A program made the translations under genes and the position numbers. A stretch of 18,965 nt of DNA from DASZPL01 sp035550315 (GTDB lineage Bacteria > Actinomycetota > Actinomycetes > JAFAQI01). Shown piece after piece: positions 6,505 through 14,993 of this stretch; positions within the stretch are counted from its first letter, which is position 1, and every line of letters starts with the position of its first letter. The notes below the pieces were generated by a model that saw nothing but the letters and a program-made list of their open reading frames with translations, was not told where the DNA came from and searched no databases. Location of the stretch: NCBI GenBank assembly GCA_035550315.1, contig DASZPL010000081.1, positions 1-18,965 on the forward strand, in the 5' to 3' direction.

Positions 6505-9259
6505 AGAGCAGCGAGCGGAGGACGTACTGCAGGATGCCGCCGTGGCGGTAGTACTCCGCCTCGCCCGGCGTGTCGATCCGCACCGTCGCGGTGAATGTCT
6601 TGCGGTCGGCCTTGACCGTGATCTGCCGGGGAATCCGGTCGACGCCCTCGAGACCGGCGATCTCGAACGTCTCCTCGCCGGTCAGCCCGAGCGACTCCCG
6701 GCTCTCGCTGTCGGTGAACTGCAGCGGCAGCACGCCATTGCCGATCAGTTTGGAGCGGTGGATCCGCTCGAACGACTCGGCAATCACGGCGCGGACGCCG
6801 AGCAGCATCGTCCCCTTCGCCGCCCAGTCGCGGGACGAGCCGGAGCCGTACTCCTTGCCGGCGAGCACGACCAGCGGGACGCCCTCCTCGCGATAGCGCT
6901 CAGCCGCCTCGAAGATCGTCATCTGCTCGCCGTCCGGCAGGTGCCGGGTGACGCCGCCCTCGGTGCCGGGGGCAAGTTCGTTGCGCAGCCGGATGTTCGC
7001 GAACGTCCCGCGGATCATCACCTCGTGGTTGCCGCGGCGGGAGCCATAGGAGTTGAAGTCGCGGCGCTCGACGCCGTGCTCGGTGAGGTATTGCCCGGCG
7101 GGCGAGTCGGTCTTGAACGAGCCGGCGGGGGAGATGTGGTCGGTCGTCACGCTGTCACCGAGCATCGCCAGCACCCGCGCGCCGCGGATGTCGGTGATGC
7201 CGGCCGGCTCGCGGTCCATCCCGTCGAAGTACGGCGGTCGGCGGACGTAGGTCGAGCCGTCGTCCCACGCGAACGAGTCGCCGCTCGGCACCTCGAGCCC
7301 CTGCCACTGTTCGTCGCCGGCGAACACGTCGGCGTACGACGACGAGAAGCCCGTCGCCTGCACGGTCGCCGTGATGACCTCCTGCACCTCCTGCGGCGAG
7401 GGCCACAGGTCGGGCAGGTAGACGTCCTTGCCTTCGGCGTCCTGGCCAATCGGGTCGTCGAGCAGGTTGATGTCCATCGTGCCGGCGAGCGCGTAGGCCA
7501 CGACGAGCGGCGGCGACATCAGGTAGTTCATCTTCACGTCGGGGTTGATCCGACCCTCGAAGTTGCGGTTGCCGGACAGCACCGACACGACCGCGAGGTC
7601 GTTGTCGTTGACCGCCTGCGACACCTCCGGGATCAGCGGCCCGGAGTTGCCGATGCAGGTCGTGCAGCCATAACCCACGAGGCCGAAGCCGAGCTTGTCG
7701 AGGTACGGCGTGAGCCCGGCGCGCTCGTAGTAGTCCATGACCACCTTCGAGCCCGGCGCCAACGATGTCTTGACCCACGGCTTGCGTTGCAGGCCGTGCT
7801 CGACCGCCTTCTTCGCCAGCAGCGCGGCCGCGACCATCACCGACGGGTTGGAGGTGTTGGTGCATGAGGTGATCGCCGCGACCACGACCGCGCCGTGGTC
7901 GATCTCGACGGCCTCGCCGTCGAGCGAGAACCGCGCCGGGTTGCTCGGCCGGCCGTCGCTCGACGTGGCCGCGGTGACCGGCTCGTCGTGGCTGCCGCTG
8001 CGCGTGACCGATGGCGGGTCGCTGGCCGGGAACGACTCCTTCGACGCCTCGTCCGCGCCGTTGTGGTCGTCGCCGTTGGCGGCGTAGCTGCCCAGCGCCG
8101 CGCGGAACGCGTCCTTGGCGGTCTTCAGCGGGACCCGATCTTGCGGCCGCTTCGGGCCGGCGAGTGACGGCTCGACCGTCGACAGGTCAAGCTCGAGCCG
8201 CTCGGAGTAGGCGGGCTCGCGGTCCGGCTCGTGCCAGAGGCCCTGCGCCTTGGCATAGGCCTCGATCAGCTGGACGGCCTCGTCGGGGCGCCCGGTGAGC
8301 CGCAGGTAGGTCAGCGTCTCGTCGTCGATCGGGAAGATGGCGCAGGTCGAGCCGTACTCCGGGCTCATGTTGCCGATGGTCGCGCGGTTGGCGAGCGGCA
8401 CGGAGGCGACGCCGGGGCCATAGAACTCGACGAACTTCCCGACCACGCCGTGCTGCCGCAGCATCTCGGTGATGGTCAGGACCAGGTCGGTGGCCGTCGC
8501 GCCTTCCGGCAGCTCGCCGGAGAGCTTGAAGCCGACCACCCGCGGGATCAGCATCGACACCGGCTGGCCGAGCATCGCGGCCTCCGCCTCGATGCCGCCG
8601 ACGCCCCAGCCGAGTACGCCGAGGCCGTTGATCATCGTGGTGTGTGAGTCGGTGCCGACCAGCGTGTCGGGGTACGCCGTACCGTCCTTCTCGAAGACCA
8701 CCCGGGCGAGGTACTCCAGGTTGACCTGGTGGACGATGCCGGTGTCCGGCGGCACGACGGTGAAGTCGTGGAACGCGTTCTGACCCCAGCGCAGGAACTG
8801 GTAGCGCTCGGCGTTGCGCTCGAACTCGAGCGCGGCGTTGCGCTGGAACGCGTCCGGCGCGCCGAACACGTCGACGATCACCGAGTGGTCGATCACCAGC
8901 TCGGTCGGCACCAGCGGATTGATCTTCTTCGGGTCGCCGCCGAGATCCGCCATCGCCTCGCGCATCGCGGCCAGGTCGACAACGCACGGGACGCCGGTGA
9001 AGTCCTGCATGATGACCCGCGCGGGGGTGAACTGGATCTCGGTGTCCGGCTCGGCGTCGGGATCCCAGCCGGCCAGGGCGCGCACCTGATCGGCGGTGAC
9101 GTGATGACCGTCCTCGTTGCGCAGCAGGTTTTCCAGTAGCACCTTCAGGCTGTAGGGCAACCGTTCGCTGCCCTCGACCGCGTCGAGCCGGTAGATCGTG
9201 ACATCACGGTCGCCGACAGTGAGGCTGGCTCGGGCGTCAAAGCTGTTGGTGTCGGTCAT
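6503..9259 (-). CDS. acnA: Aconitate hydratase (aconitase A, AcnA/IRP1 type)
   Basis: A 918-residue cytoplasmic 4Fe-4S enzyme that interconverts citrate and isocitrate in the TCA cycle. The three cluster ligands are visible: Cys466 in ITSCTNTSNP, and Cys532 and Cys535 in GCTTCIGNSGP. Other conserved segments are VPPDTGIVHQVNLEYL, GTDSHTTMINGLGVLGWGVGG, VLSGNRNFEGRINPDVKMNYL, LGDSVTTDHISPAG, NSYGSRRGNHEVM and GKEYGSGSSRDWAAKG, so both halves and the swivelling domain 4 are complete. Like the actinobacterial enzymes I recall, it carries an acidic, low-complexity insertion before the first Cys (about residues 393-450) containing ESFPASDPP (408-416). The start ATG 9259 lies within the 3' end of the regulator gene (23-base overlap) with AGGA 5 nt upstream, so translation is probably coupled to it. 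The SDR gene follows after 9 bases. Confidence 0.97.
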   Translation of the reverse strand: MTDTNSFDARASLTVGDRDVTIYRLDAVEGSERLPYSLKVLLENLLRNEDGHHVTADQVRALAGWDPDAEPDTEIQFTPARVIMQDFTGVPCVVDLAAMREAMADLGGDPKKINPLVPTELVIDHSVIVDVFGAPDAFQRNAALEFERNAERYQFLRWGQNAFHDFTVVPPDTGIVHQVNLEYLARVVFEKDGTAYPDTLVGTDSHTTMINGLGVLGWGVGGIEAEAAMLGQPVSMLIPRVVGFKLSGELPEGATATDLVLTITEMLRQHGVVGKFVEFYGPGVASVPLANRATIGNMSPEYGSTCAIFPIDDETLTYLRLTGRPDEAVQLIEAYAKAQGLWHEPDREPAYSERLELDLSTVEPSLAGPKRPQDRVPLKTAKDAFRAALGSYAANGDDHNGADEASKESFPASDPPSVTRSGSHDEPVTAATSSDGRPSNPARFSLDGEAVEIDHGAVVVAAITSCTNTSNPSVMVAAALLAKKAVEHGLQRKPWVKTSLAPGSKVVMDYYERAGLTPYLDKLGFGLVGYGCTTCIGNSGPLIPEVSQAVNDNDLAVVSVLSGNRNFEGRINPDVKMNYLMSPPLVVAYALAGTMDINLLDDPIGQDAEGKDVYLPDLWPSPQEVQEVITATVQATGFSSSYADVFAGDEQWQGLEVPSGDSFAWDDGSTYVRRPPYFDGMDREPAGITDIRGARVLAMLGDSVTTDHISPAGSFKTDSPAGQYLTEHGVERRDFNSYGSRRGNHEVMIRGTFANIRLRNELAPGTEGGVTRHLPDGEQMTIFEAAERYREEGVPLVVLAGKEYGSGSSRDWAAKGTMLLGVRAVIAESFERIHRSKLIGNGVLPLQFTDSESRESLGLTGEETFEIAGLEGVDRIPRQITVKADRKTFTATVRIDTPGEAEYYRHGGILQYVLRSLL

Positions 9260-9854
9260 CGAGATCCTGTCTTGGAATCGGGTCAGCGGGTGAGCGAGCA
9301 GCCTCCCGCACGGCTTGCTCGGCGAGGTCGAGCACCCCGTCGAGATGGGTCACCGGCATGCCGGTGGCGAGCTGCGCGACCAGGCCGTCGTAGACCAGCG
9401 TCAGGAACGCCGCGAGCGTCTCGATCGGCACGTCGTCGCGCACCACGCCGGCGTCGCGCTGCCGGGCCAGCCGCGCCTGGGTCGCGCGGGTGATGGAGCG
9501 GAGATGGTGCTGCCACAACGCCGAGAACAGCGGGTCGGTGCGCACCCGTCGCGACACCTCGAGCTGGACGCCGAGCCAGCCGGCGTCCTTGTCGCGGAGC
9601 TTGTACATCGCGCCGACCAGGCCGAAGTCGTCGACCAGCGTGGCCACTTCTTCGGCGTCCTCTTCGGCCAGCGCGAGGAACAGCGCGTCCTTGTCGGTGA
9701 AGTGGTGGAAGATCGCGCCTCGGGACAGGCCGGTCTCCTCTTCCAACCGGCGCACCGTGGCACCTTCGTAGCCGTACGTCGCGAACGCCCGACGGGCGCC
9801 GTCGAGGACTCGGCGGCGCGTGGCCTCGAGCCGCTCCGGGCTGACCTTCGGCAT
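9237..9854 (-). CDS. acnR: TetR-family regulator, AcnR-like repressor of aconitase
   Basis: A 205-residue TetR-family protein. The DNA-binding domain spans about residues 12-60; GYEGATVRRLEEETGLSRGAIFHHF (residues 28-52) closely resembles the same region of AcnR, the Corynebacterium glutamicum aconitase repressor, as does the following LFLALAEEDA. The C-terminal ligand domain also shows AcnR-like segments (VRTDPLFSALW, VRDDVPIETLAAFL, LATG). In Corynebacterium AcnR represses acn and its own gene; citrate has been reported as its effector. Here the gene lies upstream of acnA and overlaps it by 23 bases, so repressor and target would share one transcript and the repressor would control its own level. 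The start ATG 9854 sits 6 nt after a TAAGGT hexamer that has a good -35. The gene name is inferred from similarity and position. Confidence 0.88.
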   Translation of the reverse strand: MPKVSPERLEATRRRVLDGARRAFATYGYEGATVRRLEEETGLSRGAIFHHFTDKDALFLALAEEDAEEVATLVDDFGLVGAMYKLRDKDAGWLGVQLEVSRRVRTDPLFSALWQHHLRSITRATQARLARQRDAGVVRDDVPIETLAAFLTLVYDGLVAQLATGMPVTHLDGVLDLAEQAVREAARSPADPIPRQDLDDRHQQL

Positions 9855-9860
9855 GCCGGC

Positions 9861-9890
9861 ACCTTACCAAACCGTACGTCCGTCTTGCAA
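9861..9890 (-). promoter_or_regulatory. Promoter of the acnR-acnA-SDR unit: TTGCAA, 18 nt, TAAGGT
   Basis: On the minus strand the -35 TTGCAA (9885-9890) and -10 TAAGGT (9861-9866) are 18 nt apart, and the -10 ends 6 nt before ATG 9854, which suggests a leaderless mRNA. The spacer holds CGTACG, with GTAC at its centre, a plausible core for a TetR-type operator between -35 and -10. Only 6 bp are perfectly symmetric, so the operator is a guess; the promoter is the best-formed in the window. Confidence 0.55.
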
Positions 9891-9898
9891 TAACCGAA

Positions 9899-9911
9899 GC
9901 GCAGGTTGCGC
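9899..9911 (-). terminator. Short hairpin downstream of the DUF2277 gene
   Basis: GCGCA and TGCGC can pair around a 3-base loop about 45 bases after the DUF2277 stop, in the roughly 100-base gap before the acnR promoter. The stem is short and lacks a T run, so terminator function is doubtful. Confidence 0.2.
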
Positions 9912-9955
9912 GCTCGTAGTGACGTGTACCCGCAGATTCGCCGCCGTCTCGCGCG

Positions 9956-10210
9956 TCAGGGGGTGCGGGCGGCGATCCGGCGCAACGGCGGCAGCGTGGG
10001 CGGCGGCTGGCGGCGCGGCGGCAGCTGGGCCAGCAGCGTGGTGGTGGCCGCCGTCACCGTGCGGACAGCCTCCTCGAACGCTGCCTCGGTCGCCGGCGAG
10101 GTCGACTGCACGCCGCTGACCTTTCGCACGTACTGTCGCGCCGCCGCCTCGATCTCGGTCGGCGTCGCCGCCGGCTTGAGGCCGCGCAACGTGGTGATGT
10201 TCCGGCACAT
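9956..10210 (-). CDS. DUF2277 family protein (84 aa)
   Basis: A small protein that begins MCRNITTLRGLKP and contains ARQYVRKVSGVQ, both hallmarks of the DUF2277 family, whose function is unknown. The conserved N-terminal MCRNI, with Cys2 and Arg3, fixes ATG 10210 as the start. About the first 65 residues are family-like and predicted helical. The last 20 are Pro- and Arg-rich (LPPRRQPPPTLPPLRRI) and probably disordered. A TATCGT hexamer ends 6 nt before the start, so a leaderless mRNA is likely. The gene lies 23 bases downstream of the alcohol dehydrogenase stop on the same strand and might also receive read-through from it. The family tends to be sporadic, and neighbours give no clue to its role. 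Confidence 0.88.
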   Translation of the reverse strand: MCRNITTLRGLKPAATPTEIEAAARQYVRKVSGVQSTSPATEAAFEEAVRTVTAATTTLLAQLPPRRQPPPTLPPLRRIAARTP

Positions 10211-10216
10211 ACGCCG

Positions 10217-10222
10217 ACGATA
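10217..10222 (-). promoter_or_regulatory. Candidate -10 element TATCGT for leaderless DUF2277 mRNA
   Basis: On the minus strand TATCGT ends 6 nt before ATG 10210. It sits in the 23-base gap after the alcohol dehydrogenase gene. No good -35 was seen. Confidence 0.45.
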
Positions 10223-10233
10223 CGGCGCGGCCG

Positions 10234-11310
10234 CTAGAGGACGACCAGCGTGCGGCCGCCCTCGCCGCGCTGCATTCGTGCAAACGCCTCGTCAATGCCG
10301 TCGAGGCCGATCCGATGGGTGACCAGCGCATCCAGGTCGAGCCGGCCGGCCCGCCAGTGGTCGACCAGTTCGGGTACGTCGCCGTCCGGGTCCGAGGAGC
10401 CGTAGACGCATCCGGACAGCGAGCGGGCGAAGTGGAACAGCTCCAGCGCACCGAACTCGACCCGGTCCTCGCGCCGCCCGACGCCGACCACGACCGCGCG
10501 CCCGCCCCGTCGGGTCGCGCTCCAGGCCTGCCGGATCGTCGCGCCGCGCCCGATGCACTCGACCGCGACGTCGACGCCGCGTCCGTCGGTGAGCTCACGC
10601 ACCTGCTTGGCCAGGTCGTCACCGCCGAGCCGGAACTCCGTGGCGCCACACGCCCGAGCCAGCGGCTCCTTGTCGGCCGCGATGTCGACGGCGATCACCT
10701 GAGCCGCGCCGGCCAGCCGCGCGCCTTGCACCGCCGAGAGGCCGATCCCGCCGAGTCCGAGCACCAGCACCGACTCGCCGGGCTGCGCGCGGGCCGTCCG
10801 GCGTACCGCCCCGACGCCGGTGAGCACTGCGCAGCCGAGCAGCGCGGCGGTCTCGAGCGGCACGTCGTCACCGATCGGCACGACCGCCCGCTGCTCGACG
10901 ACCGTCTCGGTCGCGAACGCGCCCGTGCCGAGGGCCGCGGCGATCTCGGTGCCGTCGCAGATCGCGTGCGGGCCGGTGCTCGCGCTTGGTGGCCGCTCGC
11001 ACAGCCACGGCTCGCCGGCCAGGCAGAACCAGCAGCCCCGGCAGGCCGGCGCCCAGTTCAGGACGACGTGGTCGCCTACCGAGGCTGTGGTCACGGCGTC
11101 GCCGACGGCGACCACCGTGCCGGAGCCCTCGTGGCCGAGGATGGCGGGCACCGGTTGCGCCAGCGCACCGGATGCCAATGACAGGTCGGAGTGGCAGACG
11201 CCGGCCGCCGCAAGCTGCACCCGCACGTCGTGGCTGCCGAGCTCGCGCAGCGTGACATCGCGAACCTCGTGGTGACCGCCCTGCGCGTCGAGCACCGCAG
11301 CGGCGACCAC
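10234..11310 (-). CDS. Zinc-dependent alcohol dehydrogenase (MDR superfamily)
   Basis: A 358-residue medium-chain dehydrogenase of the class III-like zinc family, a soluble NAD(P)-linked oxidoreductase. Catalytic zinc ligands are visible at Cys39 (GVCHSD), His60-Glu61 (GHEGSG) and Cys160 (LLGCAVLTG). The four-cysteine structural zinc lobe is complete at Cys90, Cys93, Cys96 and Cys104 (CRGCWFCLAGEPWLC). The Rossmann domain carries VLVLGLGGIGLSAVQGA, and IAVDIAADK has Asp at the end of strand 2, which favours NAD+ over NADP+. The start GTG 11310 gives a normal N-terminus and lies 6 nt after a TACGCT hexamer. It is divergent from the sirtuin gene, with 44 bases between start codons. The general fold resembles formaldehyde/S-nitrosomycothiol reductases of actinobacteria, but nothing in the sequence proves that substrate. 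Confidence 0.93.
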   Translation of the reverse strand: MVAAAVLDAQGGHHEVRDVTLRELGSHDVRVQLAAAGVCHSDLSLASGALAQPVPAILGHEGSGTVVAVGDAVTTASVGDHVVLNWAPACRGCWFCLAGEPWLCERPPSASTGPHAICDGTEIAAALGTGAFATETVVEQRAVVPIGDDVPLETAALLGCAVLTGVGAVRRTARAQPGESVLVLGLGGIGLSAVQGARLAGAAQVIAVDIAADKEPLARACGATEFRLGGDDLAKQVRELTDGRGVDVAVECIGRGATIRQAWSATRRGGRAVVVGVGRREDRVEFGALELFHFARSLSGCVYGSSDPDGDVPELVDHWRAGRLDLDALVTHRIGLDGIDEAFARMQRGEGGRTLVVL

Positions 11311-11316
11311 GACCTC

Positions 11317-11322
11317 AGCGTA
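11317..11322 (-). promoter_or_regulatory. Candidate -10 element TACGCT for leaderless alcohol dehydrogenase mRNA
   Basis: On the minus strand TACGCT ends 6 nt before GTG 11310. No convincing -35 or Shine-Dalgarno sequence is present. Confidence 0.45.
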
Positions 11323-11341
11323 TTCCGTTGGGGTACGGCGC

Positions 11342-11347
11342 TAGCGT
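11342..11347 (+). promoter_or_regulatory. Candidate -10 element TAGCGT for leaderless sirtuin mRNA
   Basis: TAGCGT ends 7 nt before ATG 11355. It argues for that ATG over the in-frame TTG 11328 and GTG 11346. It forms a divergent pair with the alcohol dehydrogenase -10 about 20 bases away. Confidence 0.45.
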
Positions 11348-11354
11348 GGCGGCG

Positions 11355-12126
11355 ATGGGCGCGATCGAGCAGGTTGCCGGGTGGGTCGCCGAGGCCGAGC
11401 GGATCACCGTGATGACCGGCGCCGGCATCAGCACCGACAGCGGCATCCCCGACTTCCGCGGTCCGAACGGCGTCTGGACCCGGAACCCGGCGGCCGAGCG
11501 ACTTTCGACGTACCAGGACTATGTCCGGGACCCGGCGGTCCGCCGCGACGCCTGGGCGAGGCGGGTCGAGCATCCCGGCTGGGACGCGCAGCCCAACGCC
11601 GGCCATCGCGCACTGGCCGACCTCGAGCGCAGCGGCAAGCTGGTCGCGCTGATCACCCAGAACATCGACGAGCTGCACCAGCGGGCCGGATCGAGTCCAG
11701 ATTTGGTGCACGAGCTGCACGGCACGATGTGGCACGCCGAATGCGTCGAGTGCGGCTGGCGCCGGCCGATGGCGGAGCTGCTCGACCGGGTGCGAGCGGG
11801 GGAGGCCGACCCGCCGTGCGCCGACTGCGGCGGCATCGTGAAGTCGGCGACGATCTCATTCGGCCAGCAGCTCGATCCCGACGTGGTCGACCGGTCGGCG
11901 GCGGCGGCGACGAACTGCGACCTGTTCCTGGCGATCGGCTCCTCGCTGACCGTCCATCCGGCGGCCGGGCTGTGCGGGCTCGCCGTCGATGCCGGTGCGC
12001 GGCTCGTCGTGATCAACGCGCAGCCGACGCCGTACGACGACATCGCCGCTGCCGTGATCCGCGAGCCGATCAGCAAGGTGCTGCCTGCCCTGGTCGCGTC
12101 ATTGCATCCGGCGTACCTTCCGAATC

Positions 12127-12152
<26 letters not shown>
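11355..12152 (+). CDS. Sir2-family NAD-dependent protein deacylase (sirtuin)
   Basis: A 265-residue sirtuin that removes acyl groups from protein lysines using NAD+, releasing nicotinamide and O-acyl-ADP-ribose. Motifs in order are GAGIS at 22-26, DSGIPDFRGPNGVW at 28-41, PNAGH at 80-84, TQNIDELHQRAG at 101-112, catalytic His122 in HELHGT, a zinc ribbon with Cys130, Cys133, Cys155 and Cys158, and GSSLTVHPA. The set is complete, so it should be active. In E. coli CobB and human SIRT5, a Tyr and an Arg in the acyl pocket favour acidic acyl groups. The same region here (DAWARRVEHPGW) keeps an Arg (Arg70) but has Ala66/Trp67 near the Tyr position, so acyl preference is open. The start ATG 11355 is chosen from the upstream hexamer. 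Its 3' end overlaps the acyl-CoA synthetase gene by 26 bases, an arrangement that suggests a functional link. Confidence 0.93.
12114..12119 (+). promoter_or_regulatory. Candidate -10 element TACCTT for leaderless acyl-CoA synthetase mRNA
   Basis: TACCTT lies inside the 3' end of the sirtuin gene and ends 7 nt before ATG 12127. It suggests an internal promoter, so the synthetase need not depend on sirtuin transcription. Confidence 0.4.
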
Positions 12153-13665
<1,513 letters not shown>

Positions 13666-13672
13666 CAGCGAA

Positions 13673-13678
13673 TAGTCT
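13673..13678 (+). promoter_or_regulatory. Candidate -10 element TAGTCT for leaderless M16 peptidase mRNA
   Basis: TAGTCT lies in the 20-base gap after the synthetase gene and ends 7 nt before GTG 13686. No clear -35 is present. Confidence 0.45.
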
Positions 13679-13685
13679 GGCCGCC

Positions 13686-14993
13686 GTGCTGACGGCGCCC
13701 GACTATCCGTTCACCTTGCATCGGCTCGACAACGGCCTGCGGGTCATCGTCAGCGAGGACCACCTGGCGCCGGTCGTCGCGATCAACATCTGGTACGACG
13801 TCGGATCCCGGCACGAGACGCCGGGCCGCACCGGCTTTGCCCACCTTTTCGAGCACCTGATGTTCCAGGGCTCGGCCAACGTCGCGCGGGGCGAGCACTT
13901 CGCTTTGATCAACGGCGCCGGCGGCACGCTCAACGGCACGACCTGGTGCGACCGCACCAACTACTACGACACGCTGCCGTCGCACCACCTGGCCACCGGG
14001 CTGTGGCTGGAAGCCGACCGGATGGGCGGTCTGCTCGCCGCGCTCGACCAGGACAACCTCGACAACCAGCGCGAGGTGGTGAAGAACGAGAAGCGGCAGA
14101 GCTACGACAACCAGCCGTACGGGTCATGGCTGGGTCACCTGCACGAGATGTGCTTTCCGCCAGGGCATCCATACCACCACACGACGATCGGGTCGATGGC
14201 CGACCTGGACGCCGCCTCGCTGGAAGACGCGCGCGACTTCTACCGCACCTGGTACGCCCCGGACAACGCGGTGCTCACCGTCGTCGGCGACGTCGAGACC
14301 GCCGAGGTGATCGATCTGGCGAACCAGTACTTCGGCGGCATCCCCGCGAAGGCGGCGTTCCCGGCACCGCCGCCGACCACCATCGATGCGCGGATCGGCC
14401 GCGAGGTACGTCGTACCGTGCCCGACCGGGTGCCGGTGCCCCGGGTGTTCGTCGGCTACCGCATCGGTGTGTTCGGCAGCCCGGCGTTCGACGCGGCGCG
14501 GGTCACAGCGATGGTCCTCGGTGGCGGCCGTGGCAGCCGGCTCTACAAGGCGCTCGTCCTCGACCGGCAGCTGCTGCAACCGGGCGACGACACCATCGTC
14601 GACTGCTGGCCGTTCATCGGCGGCGCCGCGCTCGCCATCGCCGACCTGCCGGCCCGCGACGGCATCGATGCGGCGGAGCTCGAGGCGGCGTACCACGAAC
14701 AAGTCGCAGGTCTCGCCGCCGGTATCACCGAGGCGGAGATGGAGCGCGCACAGGCGCTGCTCGCCAGCCAGTGGATGCACCAGCTGAGCAAGGTCGACGG
14801 GCGCGCCGACGCGTTCGGGCAGTACGCGACGCTGCTGGGCGATCCCGGCCGGCTGAACGACGCGCTGCCCGCGCTGCAACGGGTGACCGCCGACGAGGTG
14901 GCACAAGTTGCCGCCGAGACGCTGCGGCCGGACAACCGCGCGGTCATCACCTTCCTGCCCGACACCACCATGGACGGCGAGGCGGCAGCGTGA
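13686..14993 (+). CDS. M16 family zinc metallopeptidase, catalytic subunit
   Basis: A 435-residue protein of the M16B (processing-peptidase-like) family. The inverted zinc motif HxxEH is intact as HLFEH (His53, Glu56, His57), and the distal acidic ligand is most likely Glu135 in REVVKNEKR, 78 residues further on, close to the usual spacing. An N-terminal M16 domain (1-210) is followed by a C-terminal M16 domain (about 215-420). In the second half the Arg/Tyr pair that normally binds the substrate end is not evident: GSRLYKALVLDRQLLQ occupies that place. There is no signal peptide, so the enzyme appears cytoplasmic or is exported by an unknown route. The start GTG 13686 follows a leaderless-type hexamer. 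The stop overlaps the second M16 gene by 4 bases (GTGA). Substrates are unknown. Confidence 0.93.
   Translation: MLTAPDYPFTLHRLDNGLRVIVSEDHLAPVVAINIWYDVGSRHETPGRTGFAHLFEHLMFQGSANVARGEHFALINGAGGTLNGTTWCDRTNYYDTLPSHHLATGLWLEADRMGGLLAALDQDNLDNQREVVKNEKRQSYDNQPYGSWLGHLHEMCFPPGHPYHHTTIGSMADLDAASLEDARDFYRTWYAPDNAVLTVVGDVETAEVIDLANQYFGGIPAKAAFPAPPPTTIDARIGREVRRTVPDRVPVPRVFVGYRIGVFGSPAFDAARVTAMVLGGGRGSRLYKALVLDRQLLQPGDDTIVDCWPFIGGAALAIADLPARDGIDAAELEAAYHEQVAGLAAGITEAEMERAQALLASQWMHQLSKVDGRADAFGQYATLLGDPGRLNDALPALQRVTADEVAQVAAETLRPDNRAVITFLPDTTMDGEAAA

Noticed and set aside
5708..7867. 719-codon open frame on the plus strand opposite the SDR and aconitase genes
   Set aside because: The sequence is low-complexity Arg/Val/Asp-rich, opposite clear aconitase motifs, with no family resemblance.
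9864..10649. Minus-strand frame of 261 codons spanning the acnR promoter, DUF2277 and part of the alcohol dehydrogenase
   Set aside because: It overlaps better-supported genes on the same strand in another frame and has an Arg/Ser-rich, motif-free translation.
11328..11354. TTG 11328 or GTG 11346 as the sirtuin start
   Set aside because: ATG 11355 has a TANNNT hexamer at 7 nt and begins just before the conserved fold; the other two lack any start signal.
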